Positions 38,036 through 47,960 are shown, counted from the first letter of the stretch. The stretch: 64,000 nt of DNA from Paenibacillus sp. VTT E-133291 (GCF_002264395.1 NZ_NFVA01000021.1:1-64000), one strand, 5' to 3'. Made by a program: numbers and translations. The notes: generated from the letters alone by a model not told the origin.

Positions 38036-39580
38036 ATGAAGGGATTTAAGTTCATGCGCCGGATGGGGAAACTGCGGGATATTGATACAGCAGAATCCGG
38101 AGCAGATGTTCAGCAGAGCCACAATTTCGATCACGACTCCACACACTTTCATCAAGAAAAAGGGACTCGTAGATTCCGGCGCTCTTGGATCTTGGGAGCT
38201 GTTGGCATGGTACTTCTAACCACTGTGTTAATCGGTGCAGAGAAAAAGTATGTAGCAGCCAATACCGAAACCTACTACCAAGTATTGGTGAAGGGGAAGG
38301 AGATCGGGAAGCTTAACGATCAGGCACAGCTTAACCAGCTGTATGATAAGAAGCAACAGGAATATCAGGATAAGTATCCGGCTTCAACGATGGTGCTTCA
38401 GACAGAAGGCATTACAATTAAACAGGAGAAAGCGTACAAGCCGGAAGTTGATAGTGAAGCAACGCTTAATAAGTTAGATGGTATGCTGAAGGCCTACGCT
38501 GTAGGTGTGGAATTAATGGTAGATGGCAAAGCCGTTGGCATTGTTAAGGATCAAGAGACCGCAAATGCGGTACTCGAAGGGGTCAAGAATCATTATGTTC
38601 CACAAACTGAAGTAGCAACAGCGAGTAAGCTCACAAGAACGGCTGCCTCAAGCTCAAGCGCTGCGAAAGCGAAAGCTGCTAAACAAGTGGAGTCCGTTAA
38701 GATTAGTGAAGAGGTCTCTATTGTTCCTGTGAAGACAGATCCTAACAAAGTGTTGGATGTGGAGGAAGCAGTCAAGACACTTACCGAGGGTAAAGAAGCG
38801 CCACTTCTTTATACCGTTCAAGAGGGCGATACGATTTCGGGGATTGCTAAACGGTTTGAAATTACACAAAAAGAGGTCTACAGTAACAACCCGGATGTGA
38901 AAGAGCTAACGTTGAAGATTGGAGATACACTGAAGCTGAAGGTACCACAGCCAGATGTTACAGTTGTTACTGTAGAGCAAGTGTCAGAGCAGGTGGTTAC
39001 TGAGCCTGAAGTGATCGTACGGAAGAGCGACCAGTTACCAGCAGGCAAAAGTAAGGTCGTTCGTCCAGGACAAACGGGCCTTAAAGAAATGCAGTACCGG
39101 TTAACAAAGAAAAACGGAATGGTCGTACAAGAAGAGTGGTTGGGTCAGACCGTTATTAAATCTTCTCTTCCTGAAGTGGTTTATCGGGGTACAAAGGTAG
39201 TTGGTGAAGGAACAGGCATGTTCAGTTGGCCAGTAAGCGGAGCAACCCTTACTAGTAGTTTCGGTGAGCGCTGGAGCCGTGCTCATAAGGGTCTAGATAT
39301 GGTATCTGGCAACCGGAACATTAAAGCCTCTGATGCCGGAACTGTAATCTTTGCTGGTGTGAAGAGTGGATATGGAAATGTGGTTATTGTGGATCACCGT
39401 AACGGATACGAAACCTATTATGGCCACTTAAACAGCATCTCCGTTTCTACGGGACAGCGTTTGGAGCAAGGCGCCAAAATTGGTGTAATGGGCAATACTG
39501 GACGCTCGACAGGAACACATCTGCATTTTGAGATTCGGAAGAATGGCACTGCAGTAAATCCAATGAAGTATTTGCGATAA
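38036..39580 (+). CDS. M23 peptidase with LysM and G5 domains
   Basis: 514 aa. Cytoplasmic basic region, a membrane segment near residues 50-70 (SWILGAVGMVLLTTVLIGA), then an extended region, a LysM motif (LYTVQEGDTISGIAKRFEITQKEVYSNNP, about 260-310), a G5 domain (about 325-390), and a C-terminal M23 domain with HKGLDM, YGHL and THLHFEI zinc/catalytic residues. It likely cleaves peptidoglycan cross-links. It sits next to walRK; WalR controls wall hydrolases in relatives, but no clear WalR box was found in the 298-base gap upstream. Confidence 0.9.
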   Translation: MKGFKFMRRMGKLRDIDTAESGADVQQSHNFDHDSTHFHQEKGTRRFRRSWILGAVGMVLLTTVLIGAEKKYVAANTETYYQVLVKGKEIGKLNDQAQLNQLYDKKQQEYQDKYPASTMVLQTEGITIKQEKAYKPEVDSEATLNKLDGMLKAYAVGVELMVDGKAVGIVKDQETANAVLEGVKNHYVPQTEVATASKLTRTAASSSSAAKAKAAKQVESVKISEEVSIVPVKTDPNKVLDVEEAVKTLTEGKEAPLLYTVQEGDTISGIAKRFEITQKEVYSNNPDVKELTLKIGDTLKLKVPQPDVTVVTVEQVSEQVVTEPEVIVRKSDQLPAGKSKVVRPGQTGLKEMQYRLTKKNGMVVQEEWLGQTVIKSSLPEVVYRGTKVVGEGTGMFSWPVSGATLTSSFGERWSRAHKGLDMVSGNRNIKASDAGTVIFAGVKSGYGNVVIVDHRNGYETYYGHLNSISVSTGQRLEQGAKIGVMGNTGRSTGTHLHFEIRKNGTAVNPMKYLR

Positions 39581-39596
39581 TTCATACATTAACCTC

Positions 39597-39630
39597 AACT
39601 GCTCGATTAAACTCGAGCGGTTTTATTTTT
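39597..39630 (+). terminator. Terminator after the M23 gene
   Basis: Ten-base-pair stem AACTGCTCGA/TCGAGCGGTT (one G-T pair), T-rich exit. Confidence 0.85.
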
Positions 39631-39770
39631 TTTAAATATAGGAATGACGATATAGCTGTTTCATTTTGCTGGGGAAGCCGATTCCTTATTTCGTAGGATG
39701 TGACGTTAAGACAGGTATGTTAAAATAAAGGAATGATCTTTAAGTAGGGATAGGAAGGTGAAGCTGAGAC

Positions 39771-40502
39771 ATGCAGATGGGAACGATTCTGGTAGTAGAC
39801 GATGAACAGCCTATTGCTGATATATTGAAGTTTAATCTAGAAAAAGAAGGCTACGAGGTTATTTGTGCTTTTGATGGTAACAGTGCAGTAGAATTGGCAT
39901 TGTCCAAAAAGCCTGATCTAATGCTGCTTGATCTTATGCTGCCTGGTAAGGACGGGATGGATGTTTGTCGTGAGGTTCGTTCTGCACATTTGGATATTCC
40001 TATCATTATGCTTACTGCCAAAGACGGAGAGATTGATAAGGTGCTTGGTCTAGAGCTTGGTGCGGATGACTATGTGACCAAACCTTTTAGTACACGTGAG
40101 CTACTCGCCAGAGTGAAAGCCCAAATGCGGAGACAGCACAAACCGTCACCGCCGGGAACGGCGAATGAACCTGCAGAGACTAGACAGGGTATTTACCATT
40201 TTGATCTATTTATTGATACAGATATGTATCTGGTATATAAGGGTGGGGAGCCGCTTGATTTGACCCATCGTGAATATGAGTTGCTCTACTATATGATTAA
40301 ACATGCGGGTAAGGTAATGACCCGGGAGCATTTACTGCAGGCCGTGTGGGGATTCGAGTATTTCGGCGATGTGCGGACCGTAGACGTGACGATCCGTCGT
40401 TTAAGAGAGAAAATTGAGGAGAATCCCAGCAAGCCGGAATATATTTATACTCGGCGCGGACTTGGCTATTTGATGCATAGCCCTAAAAGCGGAGGATTGT
40501 GA
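39771..40502 (+). CDS. walR: Response regulator WalR (YycF)
   Basis: 243 aa OmpR-type regulator. Receiver domain with acidic pair VVDDEQ, phosphoacceptor Asp in [13 protein letters not shown] (near 55), and Lys in TKPFS; winged-helix domain with [13 protein letters not shown] and [11 protein letters not shown]...[10 protein letters not shown]. Essential regulator of wall metabolism in low-GC Gram-positives. It overlaps walK by one base. Confidence 0.96.
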   Translation: MQMGTILVVDDEQPIADILKFNLEKEGYEVICAFDGNSAVELALSKKPDLMLLDLMLPGKDGMDVCREVRSAHLDIPIIMLTAKDGEIDKVLGLELGADDYVTKPFSTRELLARVKAQMRRQHKPSPPGTANEPAETRQGIYHFDLFIDTDMYLVYKGGEPLDLTHREYELLYYMIKHAGKVMTREHLLQAVWGFEYFGDVRTVDVTIRRLREKIEENPSKPEYIYTRRGLGYLMHSPKSGGL

Positions 40503-42331
40503 TGAAATGGTGGTCCTTTTTCCGGACAATTCAGGCCAAGCTTATTATTATTTATGTGCTGCTGATTCTGATAGCTATGCAGTTAATTGGAGTCTATTTT
40601 GTCAGTTCGATGAAGAACTCGTTAACGGATAACTTCACGAAGGATCTTAAAGCACGTGCGGAGATGCTGTCCATCCTGACTGCTGATAAATTTGGCAGTG
40701 AAGCTGGCACCGCGGACGAGGAAACGGCAGTAGAAAGTCTGCGCGGTATGGTTAATAATCTTTACATTAACGGGGCTGAAATTCAAGTGCTTGATGCCAG
40801 CGGCAAAATCATTACCACATCCGTGCCCTCGCAAAATGACTATGTCGGACAGCGCAATACTCAGACCGTAGTCAATCGCGCCTTGCAGGGGATCAGCGAT
40901 AATGAAGAATATATTATTGCCGATGATAATGTTCGAAAAAAGGTTGTGGCCAAGCCGGTACTTTCCGGTGACAAGGTAGTAGGTGCAATCTATATTGCTG
41001 CTGACATGAAGGATTTATATGCGACTATGGGCAGGATCAACAGTGTATTCATCTCTGGTTTGCTGTTAGCCTTGGGACTGACGGTTGTCCTATGTGTTAT
41101 TCTTGCACACACCATTACGCAGCCGATTAAAGAAATGACTAGGCATGCAACAGCTGTTGCTGAGGGTCGGTTCAATCGAAAAATGCCCGTACTCGGCAAC
41201 GATGAAATTGGACAACTCAGTCAGGCATTCAATTATATGACCGGCAGATTGCGTGAGGCGCTCTCTCAGAATGAGGAAGAGAAAGAGAAGCTTACCTCTA
41301 TTCTGACGAATATGAGCGACGGTGTGGTAGCCACGGATGAGAATGGTGTAGTCATTCTTATGAACCTTCGAGCAGCACTTATGCTGGGAACAGAAGGTCC
41401 GTTGCCGGAAGGTGCCCCCCTGGATAAATTGCTAGGTCTTGATTATGAGCAGAGCGGTTCCTTGGCTAAAGGCAATGCCCAGTCTGCAATGCTGCATCTT
41501 ACACATATGGGTGGAGAAGATTCTAATATCGTGAGAGTTACGTTTACTCCGATTCATCGCCGTGAAGGCGGCATTGCCGGTACGATTGCTGTACTGCAGG
41601 ATGTAACTGAGCAAGAGAACCTGGAGGAATCACGCCGAGAGTTCGTTGCGAACGTTTCGCATGAGCTAAGAACGCCACTTACAACGATTAAGAGCTATGT
41701 GGAGGCACTTGATGATGGAGCGCTTGAGGATCCGCAGTTAGCGGTTCGTTTTGTTGGGGTTATTCGTAACGAAACCGAGCGTATGATTCGTCTGGTTACA
41801 GATCTACTGCATCTTTCGCGTCTGGATTCCAAGGAGGCACTTCTCAGAATTCAGCAGACGGATATTACAGAGATGCTGGAGGATGTAGCAGACCGCTTTT
41901 CTTTTCAGATTCGGCAGAAGCGGATCGACATTAGTACAAGGGTCCGTAGGGATGTCAGCACAGCATGGCTCGATCGTGATCAAATTGATCAGGTCTTGGG
42001 GAATTTGGTCTCCAATGCATTAAAATATACGCCAGAAGGCGGTACGATTGAATTGGAAGCCATGAAAAGTGAGGATGGAATGCTCTCCATTTCTGTACGT
42101 GATTCCGGGATTGGTATTCCGAAAAAAGACATCGAGCGGATCTTTGAACGGTTTTATCGGGTGGATAAGGCGCGCTCACGGAATATGGGAGGCACCGGAC
42201 TTGGCCTTTCCATTGCCCGGGAAATTGTGAAAGCCCATGGAGGCTCTATTTCCCTGCAATCCGAGCTTAATGAAGGCTCTAAGGTAACCTTTACGCTACC
42301 TCTGAATGCGCAAAGGGGGAGTGAGACATGA
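40502..42331 (+). CDS. walK: Sensor histidine kinase WalK (YycG)
   Basis: 609 aa. Two membrane helices flank an extracellular domain (about 30-180), followed by HAMP, PAS (about 260-360), HisKA with phospho-His in FVANVSHELRTPL, and HATPase with NALKYTPEGG, DSGIGIP and GGTGLGLSI. ATG 40502 is six bases after GGAGG and better than GTG 40499. It pairs with WalR. Confidence 0.96.
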   Translation: MKWWSFFRTIQAKLIIIYVLLILIAMQLIGVYFVSSMKNSLTDNFTKDLKARAEMLSILTADKFGSEAGTADEETAVESLRGMVNNLYINGAEIQVLDASGKIITTSVPSQNDYVGQRNTQTVVNRALQGISDNEEYIIADDNVRKKVVAKPVLSGDKVVGAIYIAADMKDLYATMGRINSVFISGLLLALGLTVVLCVILAHTITQPIKEMTRHATAVAEGRFNRKMPVLGNDEIGQLSQAFNYMTGRLREALSQNEEEKEKLTSILTNMSDGVVATDENGVVILMNLRAALMLGTEGPLPEGAPLDKLLGLDYEQSGSLAKGNAQSAMLHLTHMGGEDSNIVRVTFTPIHRREGGIAGTIAVLQDVTEQENLEESRREFVANVSHELRTPLTTIKSYVEALDDGALEDPQLAVRFVGVIRNETERMIRLVTDLLHLSRLDSKEALLRIQQTDITEMLEDVADRFSFQIRQKRIDISTRVRRDVSTAWLDRDQIDQVLGNLVSNALKYTPEGGTIELEAMKSEDGMLSISVRDSGIGIPKKDIERIFERFYRVDKARSRNMGGTGLGLSIAREIVKAHGGSISLQSELNEGSKVTFTLPLNAQRGSET

Positions 42332-43620
42332 AGGAGAGATTGAAGTCATGGATTCTAGCCTTGCTCGTGCTGGGAAGCCTTGTTGAGAGTTACTATTTGA
42401 TTTACCGCTTGCCTGGTGCAGACTCTGCGGTACTCTCCGAGAATCTATATGTGAAGACAGACAATATGGGACCGGAGGAAAAGGTCGAGAACCTGCTGTA
42501 CCCTGATAAAATGATCATCCATATGGGCGAAAACAAGCATACGCTTTTTTATCCAGACTCAACGTTCTATAGCTTGATTATGAATCGGCTAAAAGGGCGT
42601 GGATTTGAAAGCTTCCAGCGGCACTCGGTACAGGATTATGACTGGGATAAGATTCGCAATGAGAATCCGGGGATTGAGCTTTCGTTCGGATCCGGCATTC
42701 CGGTAACGTTACTTCAGCGGGTTATGCAGCTGTCACCTGATTCCCTATTTGAAGGAGAAAGCATCGATCGCATTTGGATCTATAACATTAAGAATGATTC
42801 CAAAGCGCATGCCATTTTCTTCAGCACGAGAGGCGACATTATATATGAAGCAGCAAAAGCGGATTTAACTGTGCAAGACGTGCAGCAGCATGTGGATTTC
42901 GGCAAGAATTGGACGCCTTACAAGTCCGTAGATGGTGATTATTATGTGCCAGACAGCAAGATTTCTCTGGTTCAGGTTGAGATGCCCTCAGGCATGTATA
43001 CCATAGAACAGATGCAGAACAATCTTTTCTTCGATGTTGGAAGCACTAGATATATTCGCGAGAAAAATGGCTCGGAGATTTATACGGATAGCAAACGGAG
43101 TCTTCAGGTCGATAAGGAACGGAATTGGATGAGCTATAGCGATCCTGCCGCGCTTCCAGCCGGAGACAGTACACCTGCCAAGGATGCGCTTGAAGCTGTA
43201 GAATTTGTGAACCAACATGGTGGATGGAATGGAACCTATCGTCTTGAAGCCACAGAGGAGGGGAGACAGGAGAGAAAGGTCTCTTTTCAACAATATTATG
43301 GCTCCTATCCATATGGTTCCTATCCGATCATGAGTAATTCGCAGCTGCAGTATGGTGTAATTAATCTGGAATTGCAGCAAGGCACCGTATCCTCTTACGA
43401 ACGCTCGTTAATCTATATTGATGAGAGTAAAGCAGTGAAGAAAATCGTAGAGCTGTCTGGAGGCGTGGAGCTAGAGAATCAATTGTCTGCGGTTAGTAAA
43501 ACTTCGGCAGTGAAGGATTTAACGCCTGCGTATGTACCTGTAGTGAAAGAAGAAAAGCTGCAACTACTTCCAGTCTGGAAGGTTACACTTATTGACGGCA
43601 GCGTTCTTACATTAAATTAA
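42328..43620 (+). CDS. yycH: WalK regulatory protein YycH
   Basis: 430 aa with one N-terminal membrane helix (SWILALLVLGSLVESYYLIY) and a large extracytoplasmic region. Sequence is poorly conserved across species; the assignment rests on length, topology and position directly after walK (four-base overlap). With YycI it modulates WalK at the membrane in B. subtilis. Confidence 0.88.
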   Translation: MKERLKSWILALLVLGSLVESYYLIYRLPGADSAVLSENLYVKTDNMGPEEKVENLLYPDKMIIHMGENKHTLFYPDSTFYSLIMNRLKGRGFESFQRHSVQDYDWDKIRNENPGIELSFGSGIPVTLLQRVMQLSPDSLFEGESIDRIWIYNIKNDSKAHAIFFSTRGDIIYEAAKADLTVQDVQQHVDFGKNWTPYKSVDGDYYVPDSKISLVQVEMPSGMYTIEQMQNNLFFDVGSTRYIREKNGSEIYTDSKRSLQVDKERNWMSYSDPAALPAGDSTPAKDALEAVEFVNQHGGWNGTYRLEATEEGRQERKVSFQQYYGSYPYGSYPIMSNSQLQYGVINLELQQGTVSSYERSLIYIDESKAVKKIVELSGGVELENQLSAVSKTSAVKDLTPAYVPVVKEEKLQLLPVWKVTLIDGSVLTLN

Positions 43621-43658
43621 TGTACAAGTTGTTCATATAACATTTAGGAGGTAAGGGT

Positions 43659-44399
43659 ATGGATTGGGGAAGAGCCAAAAATGTACTAATTTGCGCCTTT
43701 TTAGGTCTAAATCTGCTGCTATGTTATCAGCTGTGGATTGATTTGCGCGATCAGGTTAGTGCCAATCTCGATTTCACTTCCCTGTCCGAAGAAACCCAGG
43801 CGGTCATGGAGCAGAAAGGGATTCGTGTGTTGTGTCCCATTCCGGCTTCTACCCCGCAGCTTCCTAATATCACTTATCGATATTCTGCTGAAGAGCAGAA
43901 TGAACCACCCATTAAATTAGATGTTCCTATAGATAGCAAGCTGATCTATTCTTCCTTCACCGAGCTTAGCAAGGCGCTTGAGAGTCAAATACCGGATATC
44001 GCAAATTATCGTTTTGATTCTCAAGAAAGTGAAGTTGGGAAGTTCGTGCTTCACCCGCTAGTTCAGAATCAGTGGTCGCTATTCCGAGTTAGGTTAGAGT
44101 TGATTAATAGTGATCAGAAGATTGTAGCTTTCCGCTCACCTAAGATTGAGATAGGGGCAAGCAGTAGCGATAAGGAACAGAAGGTACTGCCGGCATCGCA
44201 AGCGCTTAGCAGTTTGATTGAAAAATATTTTCCGGCAGACTCCGTAGTGAAGGAGATTGAGCTTGGTTATTATGGTGAGTTGTTCAACTCCGAAAGTCAG
44301 GTAGCGTCACCGATGTGGCGGTTCATGCTGGAGAACGGCAATGCCTATTATGTGGATGCTATAAGTGCGGACATCATCAGTCCGAAGACAACAGATTAG
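43659..44399 (+). CDS. yycI: WalK regulatory protein YycI
   Basis: 246 aa, N-terminal membrane helix (NVLICAFLGLNLLLCYQLWI) and extracytoplasmic domain. It starts MDWGRAKN, common in YycI proteins. AGGAGGTAAGGGT precedes the start. Between yycH and walJ, the conserved order. Confidence 0.88.
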   Translation: MDWGRAKNVLICAFLGLNLLLCYQLWIDLRDQVSANLDFTSLSEETQAVMEQKGIRVLCPIPASTPQLPNITYRYSAEEQNEPPIKLDVPIDSKLIYSSFTELSKALESQIPDIANYRFDSQESEVGKFVLHPLVQNQWSLFRVRLELINSDQKIVAFRSPKIEIGASSSDKEQKVLPASQALSSLIEKYFPADSVVKEIELGYYGELFNSESQVASPMWRFMLENGNAYYVDAISADIISPKTTD

Positions 44400-44413
44400 A
44401 AGGAGTAAGGAAA

Positions 44414-45223
44414 ATGGGGATTTCATTTACAGTACTGTCCAGTGGTTCTACCGGAAATGTAACGGTGGTACGGAACGGGGAGACAACACTTATGATTGAC
44501 GCGGGACTAAGTGCCAAGCGGATCGATGAGCTGTTGGCCATGCGCGAGCTAACGGGTAATGAGATAGACGGGATTCTAGTCACACACGAGCATTCCGATC
44601 ATATTAAAGGACTCGGGGCAATGGCCCGTAAATACGATCTTCCGATTTATGCGAACACCAATACCTGGGGAGCCATTGAAAAAGGCATTGGAAAAATACC
44701 CGACTATAACCGAATCATTATGGAATCGGGACAGCATAGGGATTTTGGCAGTATGCGTGTAGAATCGTTTGCAATTTCTCATGATGCGGCGGAGCCGGTG
44801 GGCTACAATTTTTATGATGGAAAAGAAAAGCTGTGTGTAGCTACAGACCTGGGGTATGTTAGCGACAAGGTAAGAGATGCGATTTCAGAGGCGGACGTAT
44901 TGGTGCTGGAGGCGAATCATGATATTGAAATGCTGAGGATGGGACGTTATCCGTGGAATACGAAACGACGTATACTTGGCGACATGGGTCACCTTTCTAA
45001 TGAAGCAGCCGGAGCGGCACTAAGTGAAATTCTCACAGGACGGACTAAACGTACCTATTTAGCGCATTTAAGCCGGGATCATAATATGATGGATTTGGCC
45101 AAAATGTCGGTGCGTTGCGCAATGGAGGATCGGGGCTGTTTCTTTAAAGATAGTGAGTTTAAGCTTTGCGATACCTATTATGACCAACCTACGCCATGGG
45201 ATAAGTTGAGCCAGTTGTCATAA
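44414..45223 (+). CDS. walJ: MBL-fold metallohydrolase WalJ (YycJ)
   Basis: 269 aa metallo-beta-lactamase-fold enzyme. Metal ligands visible in VTHEHSDHIKGLG (HxHxDH) and in later FAISHDAAEP, ATDLG and HLSRDHN. Family members are DNA exonuclease-like and linked to coordinating wall synthesis with replication. The start at 44414 follows GGAGTAAGG; the longer frame inside yycI is not used. Confidence 0.93.
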   Translation: MGISFTVLSSGSTGNVTVVRNGETTLMIDAGLSAKRIDELLAMRELTGNEIDGILVTHEHSDHIKGLGAMARKYDLPIYANTNTWGAIEKGIGKIPDYNRIIMESGQHRDFGSMRVESFAISHDAAEPVGYNFYDGKEKLCVATDLGYVSDKVRDAISEADVLVLEANHDIEMLRMGRYPWNTKRRILGDMGHLSNEAAGAALSEILTGRTKRTYLAHLSRDHNMMDLAKMSVRCAMEDRGCFFKDSEFKLCDTYYDQPTPWDKLSQLS

Positions 45224-45398
45224 GCTGATCAAGCTCGGCAGTCTTTCGTTGTAATTCTTGGCGGGAGATCAGGCCTTTATCGATCATCAATTCGATCATT
45301 GCACTGAAGGCAAGGGTCATATGGTAATGTTCATCCTTTAAATCACCAAGCTTACCGATAAACTCGACCAGATCCATACTTGTGGAAAAAGAATTCAT
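45189..45398 (-). CDS. Small hypothetical protein, convergent with walJ
   Basis: 69 aa, acidic and helical (MDLVEFIGKLGDLKDEHYHMTLAFSAMIELMIDKGLISRQELQRKTAELDQLM). Not recognised as a named family. A near-consensus TAAGGAGG lies eight bases before its ATG, which argues it is real. Its last 35 bases overlap the end of walJ on the other strand, so the two messages are complementary at their 3' ends. Confidence 0.7.
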   Translation of the reverse strand: MNSFSTSMDLVEFIGKLGDLKDEHYHMTLAFSAMIELMIDKGLISRQELQRKTAELDQLMTTGSTYPMA

Positions 45399-45478
45399 AA
45401 TTATACCTCCTTATATAGGATAAGCAGAACTGGAGTTGTAAAAAATTCGCAGGCTTTTTACCTCAGGAAAATCACGAA

Positions 45479-45507
45479 TTGACGGTTGCCTGTGATACAA
45501 TTATAGA
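45479..45507 (+). promoter_or_regulatory. Candidate promoter of htrA
   Basis: TTGACG (45479-45484), 17 bases, TATAGA (45502-45507). The 374-base gap 45399-45772 holds otherwise only a weak GAAAG/CTTTC hairpin near 45595 and no supported gene, so the leader would be about 260 bases. Confidence 0.5.
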
Positions 45508-45772
45508 CGTGATAAGCAAACTCTAAATTTAAGGAACCTTTCTATTAGTGTAGTCTTTTAAGTTACAAAATATTCCTAGTAGAGAAGATATATTGAAAGA
45601 TTCTAAAATTCTTTCGATTAACTGAAACTATTGTGTGGTTAATGGATAAAGTGAAACTTTTTAGTGATTGTTGGAGTCTAAAGGATGCAGAGGTATATGC
45701 TTGGAACGTGATTGCTAGAGGTTCAGGTTTTAAATACTGTGAACGGTTGGCAATAGAAGGGGGAGATTTTCG

Positions 45773-47017
45773 GTGGGATTGTTTGATGACGATTTCTATT
45801 CAACTAAAGTATCACGGTCCAGAGGGGATGAAGCATCAAAGGGATCATTTGCTAACCGCAAGCATTCTGTGCGAAGATCGCGCAAGGGCTTAGCTACTTG
45901 GCAAATATCCGCCGTCTGCTCCTTAATCAGTGCTGTGGTGGCAGTGTTTTTATTCAGTATGCTTACTGGACAAATGAGTCACGAAACTACCCCGAATTCG
46001 GTAGTAACAACTGGGGAGGTTGCCCCAAGCAGTGATCCGTTTGACCGTATCATTCAAGCCGCTGCTAGAGTCCGTCCTGCAGTAGTAAGTATTATCAATC
46101 ATAAAGAAGATAATAAAGAATTGAACATTCTGGATGAGTCAGCATTAGGCTCTGGAGTGATTTATAAAAAGGTAGATAATAAGGCATTTATCATTACTAA
46201 TAACCATGTCATCGAAGACTCTAGCAATCTTGAAGTCGTAACAGTAGATGGCGAGACACGTAAAGCTACACTCGTTGGAACGGATAAAGTGAGTGACATT
46301 GCGGTGCTTTCAATTGACGCCAAGGGTATCAATACAATCGCAGAGCTCGGAGATTCCTCGAAGCTTCGTCTAGGTGAAACGGTCATTGCCATCGGAAACC
46401 CGTTAGGACTTGGTGACACATTAACTTCAGGTATTGTTAGCTACACTGAACGGAAGGTTCCCGTATCCTTGAATCAGGATGGCGTATATGATTGGGAGCA
46501 AGAGGTCATTCAGACCGATGCGGCAATCAATGAAGGCAATAGCGGCGGAGCGCTTGTGGATTTGGATGGTAAGGTGATCGGTATTAACACGATGAAAATC
46601 TCCGATACAGGTGTAGAAGGGCTGGGTTTTGCTATTCCAGCTAACCATGTGATAGACACCGCTAATGAACTGGCTGAGAAAGGACGGATTGCTCGTTCCT
46701 ACTTAGGCGTATATTCGGTAGATTTAAACAATCCTTACGTTCCTCTCGCAGAGGACCAACGCAAGGAACTGAACCTACCGAACAATGTTAAGGATGGGGT
46801 TGTCGTTCTGGATGCTGTTGGACCTGCACAGGAAGCGGGAATACAGTTCAATGATGTGATTACGAAATTTAATGATCAACCTATTACATCTACGCTTTCC
46901 CTTCGCAAGTATTTATATAATCAGACGAAGATTGGTGAGGATCTGAAGATTACCTATTACCGAAATGGGAAAGTCAATCAAGCCACAGTTAAACTTCTTG
47001 AAAAACCAGAGGAATAA
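45773..47017 (+). CDS. htrA: HtrA-type serine protease (S1C, PDZ)
   Basis: 414 aa. Cytoplasmic N-terminus, one membrane helix (ISAVCSLISAVVAVFLFSML, about 43-62), trypsin-like domain with the triad His in ITNNHVIE, Asp in VSDIAVLSI and Ser in NEGNSGGAL, and a C-terminal PDZ domain. Surface quality-control protease; corresponds to HtrC/YyxA, which follows walJ in Bacillus. GTG start with GGGGGAG upstream. Confidence 0.94.
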   Translation: MGLFDDDFYSTKVSRSRGDEASKGSFANRKHSVRRSRKGLATWQISAVCSLISAVVAVFLFSMLTGQMSHETTPNSVVTTGEVAPSSDPFDRIIQAAARVRPAVVSIINHKEDNKELNILDESALGSGVIYKKVDNKAFIITNNHVIEDSSNLEVVTVDGETRKATLVGTDKVSDIAVLSIDAKGINTIAELGDSSKLRLGETVIAIGNPLGLGDTLTSGIVSYTERKVPVSLNQDGVYDWEQEVIQTDAAINEGNSGGALVDLDGKVIGINTMKISDTGVEGLGFAIPANHVIDTANELAEKGRIARSYLGVYSVDLNNPYVPLAEDQRKELNLPNNVKDGVVVLDAVGPAQEAGIQFNDVITKFNDQPITSTLSLRKYLYNQTKIGEDLKITYYRNGKVNQATVKLLEKPEE

Positions 47018-47104
47018 TATGCTGGAAGTCGGCATATAATGATATAGCAGTAATGACAAGTAGAGCGGACTACCCCTTCAGTTGAGAAGGTAGAGCTTCC
47101 TGAA

Positions 47105-47127
47105 ATAGCGATACTCTGTATCGCTAT
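47105..47127 (+). terminator. Hairpin after htrA
   Basis: Perfect nine-base stem ATAGCGATA/TATCGCTAT with a five-base loop; no strong T run follows. Possible terminator or RNA-stabilising end. Confidence 0.45.
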
Positions 47128-47263
47128 CGGGGATCTGTTTCTTCTAAATTTTTGATAAATATGGCAATTATAAGCTGATTTAATGAATTTTGGGCTGACT
47201 GGCAACCCTTACATTGGAAGGTAATACTTATTAGGGTAGAAACGGATATATACGGATGCCAGC

Positions 47264-47436
47264 TTGCCTTTGCTAATCAGGTGTGGTAATATGATATCAA
47301 TCATACATTTAGTCCCTAATTTTCGCATTGAAAAGGGCTGTTATATTCGGAAATACAACCTTTTTCAATGTGTGAATTTTTTCTTTGTTTGAAGATAAAA
47401 AGAACATATTAATTTAAATTTGTGGAGGTAACACAC
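47264..47436 (+). promoter_or_regulatory. Cold-shock gene promoter and structured leader
   Basis: TTGCCT (47264-47269), 17 bases, extended -10 TGG-TAATAT (47287-47292). The predicted leader of about 137 bases carries a long hairpin, CATTGAAAAGG (47326-47336) with CCTTTTTCAATG (47359-47370). Long folded leaders that change shape with temperature are typical of csp genes. The preceding 47128-47263 shows no other feature. Confidence 0.6.
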
Positions 47437-47637
47437 ATGCAAACAGGTACAGTTAAATGGTTCAACGCAGAAAAAGGATTCGGTTTTATCGAAGTTGAAG
47501 GCGGAAGCGACGTATTCGTTCACTTCAGCGCAATCACTGGCGACGGCTTCAAAACTTTGGACGAAGGCCAACGCGTTGAATTCAACGTTGTTCAAGGCAA
47601 CCGTGGACCACAAGCCGAAAACGTTGTAAAACTGTAA
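47437..47637 (+). CDS. Cold-shock protein (CspA/CspB family)
   Basis: 66 aa OB-fold RNA chaperone with both RNP motifs: KGFGFIEV and [24 protein letters not shown] start preceded by GGAGG. It melts RNA structure. Downstream neighbour ydjO is also cold-associated. Confidence 0.96.
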   Translation: MQTGTVKWFNAEKGFGFIEVEGGSDVFVHFSAITGDGFKTLDEGQRVEFNVVQGNRGPQAENVVKL

Positions 47638-47648
47638 TAATAGAAGAA

Positions 47649-47685
47649 ACCGTCCCAGCTTGTGAAAGTTGGGACGGTCTTTTTA
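47649..47685 (+). terminator. Terminator after csp
   Basis: Twelve-base-pair stem ACCGTCCCAGCT/AGTTGGGACGGT (one G-T pair), short loop, then CTTTTT. Confidence 0.9.
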
Positions 47686-47729
47686 TATCTAGTTAGTCAC
47701 TATTGACTTACAGGATGGGAGGAACGGCA

Positions 47730-47960
47730 ATGAACTACCGGAAGAAACCTTTGGAAGAAATACCGGAAGAAAATACCGCGATTTGGGCGTGTACCAATGA
47801 TGGATGCAACGGATGGATGAGGGATAATTTCGCATTTGAACATGCGCCTTCTTGCCGTCTATGTGACTCTCCAATGGTTCGCAGCACGAAGATGCTACCA
47901 CAATTGCTTAATTCGAATGGCGATCTCAAATCGCTGAAGAAGGGTATTTCCATTACCTAA
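47730..47960 (+). CDS. Cold-inducible protein YdjO family
   Basis: 76 aa with the YdjO pattern WACTNDGCNGWMRDNFAFEHAPSCRLCDSPMV: four Cys in two CxxxxC/CxxC pairs, likely a zinc ribbon. YdjO is cold-induced in B. subtilis and commonly encoded next to csp genes. The start at 47730 follows GGGAGG; an upstream in-frame start at 47703 lacks one. Confidence 0.85.
   Translation: MNYRKKPLEEIPEENTAIWACTNDGCNGWMRDNFAFEHAPSCRLCDSPMVRSTKMLPQLLNSNGDLKSLKKGISIT

Noticed and set aside
45633-45893. 86-codon rightward frame overlapping the start of htrA
   Set aside because: No good ribosome site, no recognisable domain, and it overlaps 121 bases of the convincing htrA coding start in another frame.
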